Of a DNA stretch of 6,124 nucleotides, positions 1 to 6,124 are shown one piece after another (within the stretch, counting starts at the first letter, position 1; each line of letters opens with the position of its first letter). The notes beneath the pieces were generated by a model. It searched no databases and was not told where the DNA came from. It saw only the letters and a program-made list of their open reading frames with translations. The stretch is from positions 1 to 6,124 of the forward strand of contig SCTU01000173.1 of the NCBI GenBank assembly GCA_004297315.1, written 5' to 3'. The position numbers were made by a program, and so were the translations under genes. Origin of the DNA: Dehalococcoidia bacterium (GTDB taxonomy: Bacteria; Chloroflexota; Dehalococcoidia; UBA2979).

Positions 1-763
1 GCGCGAATGCCTGCATGTCCATCGCCGCTACGGCCTCGGGAGCGCAGTAGAGAAAGCGGTCCGACGCAGGCACCATTCGGGGCAAGGGTTTCACACGAGA
101 CTCGCGCCGGGCCACCTCGCCGCGCGACACGTAGCCCGACGTTTGCGCGTACGTGTACGAGGCGAGTGCTTCCACCATCGAGATGTCGACGCGCCTCGTC
201 ACACCGTCCTTGCGCGCGGCGCGGTTCGCCGCCAGCGCCGCGGAGGCCGCGGCGAGGCCGCCGGTCATCGCGGCCGCGTAGGGTGGCAACTGCATCGGCG
301 GCTGATCCCACTCGCCCGTGAGGAACAGCAGCCCACTCGCCGCCTGAACCACGAGGTCGCTCGCGGCCCAGGGCGACCGCGGCCCAGTCAGCCCGAACGG
401 GGAGACGGAGACGACGGCGCCACGCGGCTCGAGGCTGTGGAACAGGCCGGGATCGAGGCCGGATTCGGCACAGCCGCCCGCCGAGAAATCGGCGACCACG
501 ATGTCGGCGGCGTTCGCAAGGCCCTCGACGATCTCCGCGTCGCCCTCCGCCCAGCGCTTGCCGTGGTTGACGAAGGCGAACGCCCCGCCCTCACCACCAC
601 CCCAGCGCCCGCCGCGAAAGCGTCCCGGCTCGCCGTCGCTGGATGGCTCGACCTTCACGACGTCCCAGCCGACCTCGGCAAGCAACTTCGTCGTGTAGGC
701 CGCGCCGACCCCGGTCGAGAGGTCCAGGGCGCGGGGGCGCTGTGATGCTGGCTCGGCCGTCAT
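1..763 (-). CDS. Family III (CaiB/BaiF) CoA-transferase, second subunit of a pair, lacking the catalytic Asp; 3' end off the window
   Basis: The first 254 residues of a family III CoA-transferase are present; the C-terminal part lies beyond the left edge. Family members move CoA from one acyl-CoA to another free acid through an aspartyl-CoA thioester in the cytoplasm. Family marks seen here are the N-terminal Rossmann-like segment (KLLAEVGWDVVKVEP, residues 26-40), a NHGKRW motif near 66-71, SPFGLTGP (121-128) and VDISMVEAL (192-200). The stretch that should hold the catalytic Asp reads PYAAAMTGGL (161-170). Aligned without gaps to the upstream gene through the shared Gly and the VD(I/V)S motif, Ala165 occupies the Asp position. 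The ATG at 763 overlaps the upstream stop as ATGA (760-763), with AGAGG (772-776) eight bases ahead, so translational coupling is likely. I infer a non-catalytic partner of the upstream protein. The substrate is unknown. Confidence 0.88.
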   Translation of the reverse strand, partial: MTAEPASQRPRALDLSTGVGAAYTTKLLAEVGWDVVKVEPSSDGEPGRFRGGRWGGGEGGAFAFVNHGKRWAEGDAEIVEGLANAADIVVADFSAGGCAESGLDPGLFHSLEPRGAVVSVSPFGLTGPRSPWAASDLVVQAASGLLFLTGEWDQPPMQLPPYAAAMTGGLAAASAALAANRAARKDGVTRRVDISMVEALASYTYAQTSGYVSRGEVARRESRVKPLPRMVPASDRFLYCAPEAVAAMDMQAFA

Positions 764-1986
764 CGGACGTGCCTCTGCCAGCCGTCATGCACTGCGTCGG
801 CCCGGCTGAGTTCGCCTCGCTCGATGCGCAACTCCGGTGGAGCGAGCGGCTCGACGGCCGGCTCGCTCTTCGTGCCGATCGCGCCGGACTCCAGGGCCGC
901 CGCGATCTCTGCCCCCGACAGACCCGCGACCTCTGACAGCACCCACTCGTTGTCCTCGCCAAGCGCGTGCGGTGTGGCCATCGGGATCTCGCGCCCGCCG
1001 CCGAACGCGGGCCCCGCGACGGGCATCGATGCTGGTCCGGCGCCGAGGACGCCGAAGTAGCCGCGCGCCCACAGGTGCTCGTCCGTTGACTGGTCGGAGG
1101 CGTCGGCGACCTCGGCCGCTGCGACGCCAGCACCCTGCAACGCCTCGACCACCTCGCGTCCGTCGCGGTCGGCCAGGGCCGAGACGAGCGTGACCTCCGC
1201 ATCCGCGCCGTCCTCCGCGAGCGTGATGCCCAACGCCCCGGCGAGCGCAGGCAGTTGCTCGCGCGCGGCCGTGATCGCGACGTGCCTGTCGAGGCCGCGC
1301 GTCGAGAAGACGCCGTTGACGGCGTAGCGGCTGTCGCCGTTCCCGACCCGCCTCGGAAGCGGCGCACCGAAGGAGCGCTCCGCGACCACGGGGCCGAGGT
1401 GGCTCACCAGCGTCTCGTGCAGCGACACGTCGATGCTCGTGCCCTGTCCCGTCGCGTCGCGATGGTCGAGGGCGGCGAGGACAGCGAATACCGCGTTGAG
1501 GCCGGCGGTGCTGTCCGCGTAGACCTCGGTGCCCGGCCGGCCCGGCCAGGCGTCGGCGGGGCCGATCAGTTCGTTATGTCCGCTGACCGCTTCCGCGGCG
1601 GATGCTGACAGCGAGCGCTCTGCGTAGGGGCCGGTCGCACCGAACCCCGTGATGGACAGATGGATGACGTCAGGCTTCCCTGCGCGGACGGTGGCGTAGT
1701 CGATGCCTAACTGACGCGCCTCCTCGGGCATGAAGTCATGAGCAACGACGTCGCAGCCAGCCGCCAGGCGTCGGAAGAGAGCACGCCCGCCCTCGCTCTC
1801 GAAGTCGAGGCCGAGCCTGCGCTTCCTGCGCAGCAGATCGGGGCCGGGCACCGGCACATGAGCGTCCCGATGCAAGTCGACCCGGATCACCTCAGCACCG
1901 AGGTCGGCGAGGTGTCGCGTCGCGAAGGCGAGCGCCGCGCCCTGCTCGAGCGAGAGCACGCGGATGCCCTCAAGCGGTCGGTCCAA
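760..1986 (-). CDS. Family III (CaiB/BaiF) CoA-transferase, catalytic Asp present
   Basis: A complete 408-residue protein, the usual length for formyl-CoA:oxalate CoA-transferase relatives. It should form the CoA thioester of a carboxylic acid using another acyl-CoA as donor. Visible family features are RHLADLGAEVIRVD (24-37), the RRKRRLGLD segment (53-61), SITGFGATGP (111-120), YADSTAG (156-162) with Asp158 as probable nucleophile, and GTSIDVSLHE (182-191). A C-terminal ALGEDNEWVL block is followed by the usual terminal helix and a roughly 37-residue extra tail. The start is TTG, chosen because GGAGGG lies four bases upstream (1991-1996) and the protein then begins at the family's normal N-terminus. 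It follows the cyclase-family gene by 42 nt and overlaps the next CoA-transferase by 4 nt. The family call is firm; the substrate is not predictable. CaiB/BaiF names cover carnitine, bile acid, oxalate, benzylsuccinate and other acids. Confidence 0.93.
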   Translation of the reverse strand: MDRPLEGIRVLSLEQGAALAFATRHLADLGAEVIRVDLHRDAHVPVPGPDLLRRKRRLGLDFESEGGRALFRRLAAGCDVVAHDFMPEEARQLGIDYATVRAGKPDVIHLSITGFGATGPYAERSLSASAAEAVSGHNELIGPADAWPGRPGTEVYADSTAGLNAVFAVLAALDHRDATGQGTSIDVSLHETLVSHLGPVVAERSFGAPLPRRVGNGDSRYAVNGVFSTRGLDRHVAITAAREQLPALAGALGITLAEDGADAEVTLVSALADRDGREVVEALQGAGVAAAEVADASDQSTDEHLWARGYFGVLGAGPASMPVAGPAFGGGREIPMATPHALGEDNEWVLSEVAGLSGAEIAAALESGAIGTKSEPAVEPLAPPELRIERGELSRADAVHDGWQRHVR

Positions 1987-1990
1987 AAGT

Positions 1991-1996
1991 CCCTCC
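1991..1996 (-). promoter_or_regulatory. Shine-Dalgarno that fixes a TTG start
   Basis: The minus strand reads GGAGGG here, four bases before the TTG at 1986-1984. No ATG or GTG lies nearby in frame that would preserve the conserved N-terminus, so this site supports the rare TTG start of the first CoA-transferase. Confidence 0.7.
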
Positions 1997-2001
1997 GTCT
2001 G

Positions 2002-2020
2002 CTCGCGGCGGGTCGCCGAG
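2002..2020 (-). other. Small GC-rich hairpin in the cyclase/CoA-transferase gap
   Basis: On the minus strand CTC-GGCG, loop ACC, CGCC-(GC)-GAG can fold into a short stem with a two-base bulge. It sits between the cyclase stop and the Shine-Dalgarno of the CoA-transferase. There is no following T-run, so it is not a standard intrinsic terminator. In DNA this GC-rich such a stem may arise by chance. An RNA processing or stability role is only possible. Confidence 0.25.
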
Positions 2021-2028
2021 CGCCGCCG

Positions 2029-2961
2029 CTAGAAGACGGCGATCGGGTTCACGGGCGAGCCCGTGCCGCCGAGGACGACGAGCGGCGCGATCGTGAGCAT
2101 GAACTCGTAGCGGCCTCGCTCGGCGCACGCCGCGGAAAGGCCCTCGAAGTTGGCGTTGTCCAGGAGGGGCAGCCCCATGTGCGGGATCGCGATGACGTGG
2201 AGCGGGATGCGCTCGCCGTACTGCTCCTGCCCGGACGCCTCCTGCAGGTCCCAGCCCATCAGCGACGCGCCGGTGTCGTGCAGGAACTCGAGTACGGAAG
2301 CGGCGACGCCCGGCGTGTTCAGCGGCATCACCATCTCGAAGCCCGGGTGGGCGTGCCAGAAGGGGTCGGCGCCGGACCGGATCAGCACCGCGTCACCGGG
2401 CTGAGGCGTGATCCCCTGCTGCTTCGCCCAATCCTCGAGGTGCCAGCCCTCGACGGGGTCGCCGATGGCCACGTGGTCCTGCCCGCGCATCTTCGGGATG
2501 TCGTACAGGACGCCACGGGTGACGATGCCGTCCCGCCACGCGTCGACCGCGTTCGCGCCCGCGCCCGCCTCGGTCACCAGCGAGGCGGGCCGGTTGTTGT
2601 ACATCGGCCCGCCGTTGGCGGCGAAGATGTGGCAGAGCGCGTCGATGTGGGTGTTCACGAAGCCGTGGTAGGACACGCCGATGTAGTCGACCGTGCTACC
2701 CGGGTTCACCGTCATCCGATGGTCAGCCGGGCGCCCGTTCCGCTTCGCGTCCGGGACCGCTGCAGCGGTCGCAAGCGGGTTGGCGCAGGACACAGTGCGT
2801 CCGTCCCGCACGAGGGCCGCGGCACCGCGGCGCACCTCCGGTGTGATGAGGTTCAACGTGCCGAGCTGGTCTTCGGCACCCCAGCGCCCCCAGTTGTTCA
2901 GCCGCGTCCGGTAGGCTTCGAACTCCGCCACCGTGGTCGGCGTCCGGTCACGCAGTCCCAT
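2029..2961 (-). CDS. Cyclase-family (kynurenine formamidase-like) metal-dependent hydrolase
   Basis: A 310-residue protein of the putative cyclase family, which includes bacterial kynurenine formamidase and isatin hydrolase. Known members are metal-dependent (Zn or Mn) amide or ring-opening hydrolases. The key signature is NTHIDALCH (103-111), giving probable metal ligands His105, Asp107 and His111; His99 lies just before. Other family segments are NNWGRWGAEDQLGTLNLIT (22-40), GDAVLIRSG (189-197), HPGFEM (205-210) and IPHMGLPLLDNANFEGL (259-275). It is longer than KynB (about 210 residues) because of N-terminal and central extensions typical of a large uncharacterised subgroup. There is no signal peptide, so it should be cytosolic. 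The ATG at 2961 is chosen over upstream starts because it begins the conserved N-terminus and has AAGGGGGA before it. The gene overlaps the end of rarA by 14 nt and precedes the CoA-transferase pair. The substrate is unknown, and a kynurenine role is not supported by neighbours. Confidence 0.88.
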   Translation of the reverse strand: MGLRDRTPTTVAEFEAYRTRLNNWGRWGAEDQLGTLNLITPEVRRGAAALVRDGRTVSCANPLATAAAVPDAKRNGRPADHRMTVNPGSTVDYIGVSYHGFVNTHIDALCHIFAANGGPMYNNRPASLVTEAGAGANAVDAWRDGIVTRGVLYDIPKMRGQDHVAIGDPVEGWHLEDWAKQQGITPQPGDAVLIRSGADPFWHAHPGFEMVMPLNTPGVAASVLEFLHDTGASLMGWDLQEASGQEQYGERIPLHVIAIPHMGLPLLDNANFEGLSAACAERGRYEFMLTIAPLVVLGGTGSPVNPIAVF

Positions 2962-4342
2962 GCTCGTCCCCCTTCGCGCTCTGTCGGTCGTTCCCCGGGC
3001 CACCGTCGAGGGGCTCCGCGCCGAGCGTCCCCGCACGGTAGTACCGGTGGCCCTCGACGGACGGCGGCCTATGCGCCTGCTCGACGACATGGCCGGGCTC
3101 GTCGTGCGCGTAGCGGTAGCCCTGGCCGTAACCCAACGTGCGCATGAGGCCCGTGGCGGCATTGCGCAGGTGGAGGGGCACGGGGTCGTTGCGCGTGTTG
3201 CGCGCGTCCTCGGCCGCCGCCTCGTAGGCCCGGTAGGCAGAGTTCGACTTCGGTGCGCGCGCGAGGTAGACGACGGCCTCCGCGAGCGGGAGGCGGGCTT
3301 CGGGCATCCCGAGGAAATGGCACGCCTGCTGCGCGGCGACAGCCAGCGACAGCGCCGCCGGGTCCGCCAGGCCGACGTCCTCCGCCGCGAGGATCACGAT
3401 GCGCCGCGCGACGAAGAGCGGGTCCTCGCCGGCCTCGAGCATCCGCGCGAGCCAGTAGAGCGCGCCGTCCGGGTCGGAGTCGCGCATGCTCTTGATGAAG
3501 GCGGATATCTGGTCGTAGTGGGCGTCTCCCTCTTTGTCGTAGAGCAACGTCGGGTGCTGCGTCGCCTGCTCGACGGCCTCCAGCGTGAGCGCGCGGGCAC
3601 TACCCCTGTCCGGCTCCGTGATGCGCGTCGCGAGGTCGAGGATCGTGAGCGCCGCCCGCCCGTCGCCGCCCGCCGCGCGCGCGATCGCGCGTAGCACCTC
3701 GTCGCTCGCCTCGACGCCCGACCCACCAAGGCCGCGCTCCTCGTCGGCGAGTGCACGGCGCAGAATCAGCTCGATCTCCTCCGGCTCGAGGAGTTTCAGG
3801 ACGAAGACGCGGCAGCGCGAGAGCAGCGGCGCGACGACGTAGAACGACGGGTTTTCCGTGGTCGCGCCGATCAGCGTGACGGTGCCCGCCTCGACGTACG
3901 GGAGCAGCGCGTCCTGCTGGGCGCGGTTGAAGCGGTGGATCTCGTCGATGAAGAGGATGGTGCGGCGCCCGGTCAGGCGCAGCCGGTCCTTTGCCTCCGC
4001 AACCGACTTCCGCATGTCAGCGACGCCCGAGTTCACGGCGGACAGTTCGTCGAAGTGCCGCTGCGTGGCGCCCGCGATGATCGTCGCAAGCGTCGTCTTC
4101 CCTGTGCCGGGCGGGCCCCACAGGATCATCGAAGGCACGTCGTCCGCCTCGATCATGCGGCGGAGCGCGGTGCCCGGGCCGATCACCCCCTGCTGCCCCA
4201 CGTACTCGCCGAGGCTCTTCGGGCGCATCCGTGAAGCGAGCGGCGCGCCGGCCTCGGACCCGGCCCGAGCGGCGGCGCGGCCGGGTTCGCCGAAGAACCC
4301 GCCCTGCACCCCGGGCACATCGCCAACCCCTCGGCGCGGCAT
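2948..4342 (-). CDS. rarA: Replication-associated recombination protein A (RarA/MgsA), AAA+ ATPase
   Basis: A 464-residue clamp-loader-like AAA+ ATPase. It acts at stalled replication forks with SSB and is related to eukaryotic WRNIP1/Mgs1. Visible motifs are Walker A GPPGTGKT (76-83), Walker B LFIDEIHRF (130-138), sensor 1 GATTENPSF (159-167), an arginine finger at LSRCR (174-178), and sensor 2 GGDGRAAL (225-232). The tetramerisation region follows, with HPTLLYDKEGDAHYDQISAF (263-282), then the C-terminal block GYRYAHDEPGHVVEQ (408-422). The length is near the family norm of about 430-450, with a glycine/alanine-rich N-terminus and a 26-residue low-complexity tail after RYYRAG. The ATG at 4342 lies 10 nt after the DUF402 stop but has no clear Shine-Dalgarno. 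A GTG at 4318 with GAGGGG eight bases ahead is a credible alternative start (456 residues). Its stop lies inside the next gene, so downstream translation may be coupled. Confidence 0.96.
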   Translation of the reverse strand: MPRRGVGDVPGVQGGFFGEPGRAAARAGSEAGAPLASRMRPKSLGEYVGQQGVIGPGTALRRMIEADDVPSMILWGPPGTGKTTLATIIAGATQRHFDELSAVNSGVADMRKSVAEAKDRLRLTGRRTILFIDEIHRFNRAQQDALLPYVEAGTVTLIGATTENPSFYVVAPLLSRCRVFVLKLLEPEEIELILRRALADEERGLGGSGVEASDEVLRAIARAAGGDGRAALTILDLATRITEPDRGSARALTLEAVEQATQHPTLLYDKEGDAHYDQISAFIKSMRDSDPDGALYWLARMLEAGEDPLFVARRIVILAAEDVGLADPAALSLAVAAQQACHFLGMPEARLPLAEAVVYLARAPKSNSAYRAYEAAAEDARNTRNDPVPLHLRNAATGLMRTLGYGQGYRYAHDEPGHVVEQAHRPPSVEGHRYYRAGTLGAEPLDGGPGNDRQSAKGDEHGTA

Positions 4343-4352
4343 AGGAAGCAGT

Positions 4353-4901
4353 CTAGCCCGCGGAGGATGGCGGAATGTGGCGGTCGCGGTCGAACGGGAA
4401 CGCCTGCGCCTCGACCTGCCGGACGACCTCGGCGGTGGTCGCCCGGACGCGGGCGATGAGATCGTCCGGGTAGCCCCAGCGCGCCCCGTGCTCGACGAAC
4501 TCGTCCTCATCGTGGACCTCCACGCCGTGCTCGTAGCGAAGCACGTCCAGGTCGAGATCCACCCAGCGGATGGTGTCGCCCTCGACCGTCGCCGGGGCGC
4601 CGATGTTCACGTAGGTGAGCTGGCCGCGCGCGCCGGTGGGCTGGTGCTGGTGCATCACGTTGTACCAGCGGCCATCGGTGAAGAAGAGCATGGTGAACGG
4701 GTACATCAGGACGCCCTCGCCCCGGTACCCCACCCAGCGCGTGCCCGGCCGAATCCAGCAACGCAGCACGGGGCCGTGCTGGTCGAGCAGCAGCGCCTCG
4801 TACTCGTAGTGCGGCGAACCGTCGAACTTCGTCGAGACGATGCGGACCGGCCGGCCGCGGGAAAAGTCGGGGGGCGGAATCTCGGAGGAAGACTCGGGCA
4901 T
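4353..4901 (-). CDS. DUF402 domain protein (possible nucleotide phosphatase-like)
   Basis: A 182-residue protein whose central and C-terminal part fits the DUF402 family. That family includes the nucleoside tri/diphosphate phosphatase of Staphylococcus and FomD of fosfomycin biosynthesis. Its members are beta-barrel, divalent-metal hydrolases acting on nucleotides or nucleotide conjugates. Supporting motifs are MLFFTDGRWYNVM (71-83), TYVNIGAPA (96-104), GDTIRWVDLDLDVL (109-121) with Asp115, Asp117 and Asp119, and VHDEDEFVEH (129-138). The YPDDLIARV helix then follows. The acidic clusters are the likely metal-binding residues. There is no signal peptide or membrane segment. I chose the ATG at 4901; an in-frame GTG at 4925 would add eight residues, and neither has a clear Shine-Dalgarno. 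It is the first gene of the leftward run and sits 10 nt before rarA. The true substrate here is unknown. Confidence 0.85.
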   Translation of the reverse strand: MPESSSEIPPPDFSRGRPVRIVSTKFDGSPHYEYEALLLDQHGPVLRCWIRPGTRWVGYRGEGVLMYPFTMLFFTDGRWYNVMHQHQPTGARGQLTYVNIGAPATVEGDTIRWVDLDLDVLRYEHGVEVHDEDEFVEHGARWGYPDDLIARVRATTAEVVRQVEAQAFPFDRDRHIPPSSAG

Positions 4902-4908
4902 CGGCGAT

Positions 4909-4914
4909 ATCGTA
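4909..4914 (-). promoter_or_regulatory. Candidate -10 element for the leftward operon, leaderless arrangement
   Basis: The minus strand reads TACGAT, then seven bases (ATCGCCG), then the ATG at 4901. This spacing would put the transcription start at or very near the A of the start codon, which agrees with the lack of a Shine-Dalgarno. I see no convincing -35 hexamer upstream. This is a motif match only. Confidence 0.35.
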
Positions 4915-4932
4915 CCGCCGCCCACCCGGCGA

Positions 4933-4938
4933 TAGGAT
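4933..4938 (+). promoter_or_regulatory. Candidate -10 element for gatB
   Basis: TAGGAT lies in the divergent intergenic region. It would give a start near 4945 and a leader of roughly 34 nt before the gatB GTG. No good TTGACA-like -35 is seen at the usual spacing, so the call is weak. Confidence 0.3.
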
Positions 4939-4966
4939 GAAGGGCATGCGCGGCGCGTTGCCGCCC

Positions 4967-4972
4967 GAGGAG
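4967..4972 (+). promoter_or_regulatory. Shine-Dalgarno of gatB
   Basis: GAGGAG lies six bases before the GTG at 4979. It decides the start, since no ATG lies near the conserved N-terminus. A second GTG at 4972 is in another frame and overlaps this site. Confidence 0.75.
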
Positions 4973-4978
4973 TGACGT

Positions 4979-6124
4979 GTGACGACGGCAGCCCGCACCG
5001 ACTACGAGGCCGTGATCGGCGTCGAGGTCCATATCCAGTTGAAGACGAAGTCGAAGATGTTCTGCGGCTGCAACCGCGAGTACTTCGACACCGAACCCAA
5101 CAGCCACGTCTGTCCGGTCTGCCTCGGCATGCCGGGGATGCTCCCGGTGATCAACGAGCAGGCGGTCACCTACACCCTGCTCGCCGGCCTCGCGATGGGG
5201 TGCGAGGTCCCTCGCCACTCGAAGTTCGACCGCAAGAACTACCCCTACCCCGACCTGATGAAGGGCTACCAGATCTCCCAGTACGACCAGCCCTTCTGCG
5301 TCGGCGGCTCGCTCACGATCGAGGTCGAGGGGCGCCAGCAGGTTGTCCATCTCGAGCGCATCCACCTCGAGGAAGACACCGCGCGCCTCCTCCACCGCGA
5401 CGACGGCGCGGAGTCGTACTCGCTGCTCGACGTGAACCGCTCTGGCTCGCCGCTGATGGAACTGGTGACGAAGCCGGACATGCACTCGGGGGCCGAGGCG
5501 GCCGCGTTCCTGCGCAAGCTGCGCCAGATCATGCGCTACCTCGGCATTGCGGATGCGGACATGGAGAAGGGCGGCATGCGCGCGGACGCGAACGTCTCGA
5601 TCCGGCCGCGCGGACAGGAGGCGCTCGGCCGCAAGGTCGAGGTGAAGAACATGAACTCGTTCCGCGCCGTACAGCGGGCGATCGAGTTCGAGATCGAACG
5701 CCAGTCACGCCTGGCGGACGCGGGCGAGCGGATCAAGCAGGAGACCCGCGGCTACGTCGACGCGACCGGCGAGACGGTGTCGCAGCGCTCCAAGGAAGAG
5801 GCGAACGACTACCGCTACTTCCCCGAGCCAGACCTCCCGCCGATGGTCGTCGAGCCGGAGACGGTCGAGGCGCTGCGTGCCCGCCTGCCGGAACTGCCGG
5901 ACGCCCGGCGCGAGCGCTTCGAGCGCGAGTACGGGCTGAGCCCCGACGAGGCGCGGACGCTCACCGAGTCACGCGAGGCCGCCGACACCTACGAGGAAGC
6001 GGTGCGCCTCGCCGGTGCGCCGCTGGCGCGGCCGGTGGCGCTCTGGTTCATCGGCGAGGTCGCCAGGCGGTTGAACACGCTGGGACACGCGGACGCGGAA
6101 CTCGCGGATACGAAGGTGGGCCCA
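4979..6124 (+). CDS. gatB: Aspartyl/glutamyl-tRNA(Asn/Gln) amidotransferase subunit B, C-terminus off the window
   Basis: The first 382 codons of GatB, about 80% of the usual 470-490. In the cytosolic GatCAB complex, GatB binds mischarged Glu-tRNA(Gln) or Asp-tRNA(Asn) and activates the side chain with ATP. It then amidates it with ammonia channelled from GatA. Seen here are the N-terminal IGVEVHIQL (13-21) and a zinc site formed by Cys29-x-Cys31 and Cys45-PV-Cys48. Next come the KNYPYPDLMKGYQISQYDQP signature (86-105), HLEEDTARLLH (129-139), DVNRSGSPLMELVTKPD (151-167), ADANVSIRP (202-210), EVKNMNSF (221-228) and DYRYFPEPDLPP (277-288). The segment from about residue 300 begins the helical and YqeY-like tRNA-binding tail, which is cut off. 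The start is GTG with GAGGAG upstream. No gatC or gatA precedes it; the neighbour is divergent. If gatCA exist they are downstream or elsewhere. Confidence 0.97.
   Translation, partial: MTTAARTDYEAVIGVEVHIQLKTKSKMFCGCNREYFDTEPNSHVCPVCLGMPGMLPVINEQAVTYTLLAGLAMGCEVPRHSKFDRKNYPYPDLMKGYQISQYDQPFCVGGSLTIEVEGRQQVVHLERIHLEEDTARLLHRDDGAESYSLLDVNRSGSPLMELVTKPDMHSGAEAAAFLRKLRQIMRYLGIADADMEKGGMRADANVSIRPRGQEALGRKVEVKNMNSFRAVQRAIEFEIERQSRLADAGERIKQETRGYVDATGETVSQRSKEEANDYRYFPEPDLPPMVVEPETVEALRARLPELPDARRERFEREYGLSPDEARTLTESREAADTYEEAVRLAGAPLARPVALWFIGEVARRLNTLGHADAELADTKVGP

Noticed and set aside
143..745. Plus-strand open frame (about 200 codons) opposite the left-edge CoA-transferase.
   Set aside because: The minus-strand frame shows consistent CaiB/BaiF family motifs and an ATGA-coupled start. 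The plus-strand product has none.
2002..2028. GC-rich inverted repeat after the cyclase gene as an intrinsic terminator.
   Set aside because: There is no T-run after the stem, and a Shine-Dalgarno and start codon for the next co-directional gene follow at once. Transcription most likely continues.
1738..3147. Long plus-strand open frame (about 469 codons) antisense to the cyclase gene, the 5' part of the CoA-transferase and the 3' end of rarA.
   Set aside because: The translation is rich in Arg, Val, Glu and Ala without any recognisable domain. It lies fully opposite genes with clear family motifs. Long antisense frames are expected where third codon positions are nearly all G or C.
3858..4940. 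Plus-strand open frame (about 360 codons) antisense to rarA and the DUF402 gene.
   Set aside because: It has no domain, crosses the gene boundary and intergenic region on the other strand, and shows the same GC-driven shadow composition.
4706..5485. Minus-strand open frame (about 259 codons) opposite gatB and running into the DUF402 gene in another frame.
   Set aside because: The opposite strand encodes GatB with continuous conserved motifs. The minus-strand product looks like a composition shadow.
1..6124. Search for tRNA or rRNA genes, CRISPR arrays, insertion sequences and long direct or inverted repeats.
   Set aside because: Nearly the whole window is covered by well-supported protein genes. 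No repeat-spacer pattern, transposase motif or structured RNA signature was seen by eye.

Overview
The window is high-GC bacterial DNA, by eye about two thirds G+C or more. It is almost fully coding and has short intergenic gaps. It resembles a high-GC Chloroflexota (Dehalococcoidia-like) or actinobacterial genome. The Chloroflexota guess rests on the general look of the GatB and the paired family III CoA-transferases, and I hold it weakly. There is no sign of plasmid, phage, insertion sequence, CRISPR array or RNA gene.

Layout: a single divergent intergenic region at about 4902-4978 separates two transcription units. Rightward lies gatB, the B subunit of the aspartyl/glutamyl-tRNA(Asn/Gln) amidotransferase, which runs off the right edge. 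Leftward, in transcription order, lie five tightly packed genes. They are a DUF402 protein (ends 4353), the AAA+ ATPase RarA/MgsA (2948-4342), a cyclase-family metal-dependent hydrolase (2029-2961), a family III CaiB/BaiF CoA-transferase (760-1986), and a second CoA-transferase (763 down to the left edge, 3' end missing). The junctions are a 10-nt gap, a 14-nt overlap, a 42-nt gap and a 4-nt ATGA overlap, so one polycistronic message is likely.

How the genes may work together: gatB and rarA are housekeeping genes (tRNA charging; replication-fork maintenance). The last three leftward genes look like a small catabolic or acid-activating module. A hydrolase of the kynurenine formamidase/isatin hydrolase superfamily could release or open an acid, and a paired CoA-transferase could make its CoA thioester. 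The most notable point is that the two CoA-transferases differ at the catalytic position. The upstream one keeps the family aspartate (Asp158). The downstream one has alanine at the ungapped equivalent (Ala165). This suggests a heteromeric enzyme with one active and one inactive subunit. No substrate can be assigned from sequence alone, and I see no clearly undescribed system beyond this gene combination.
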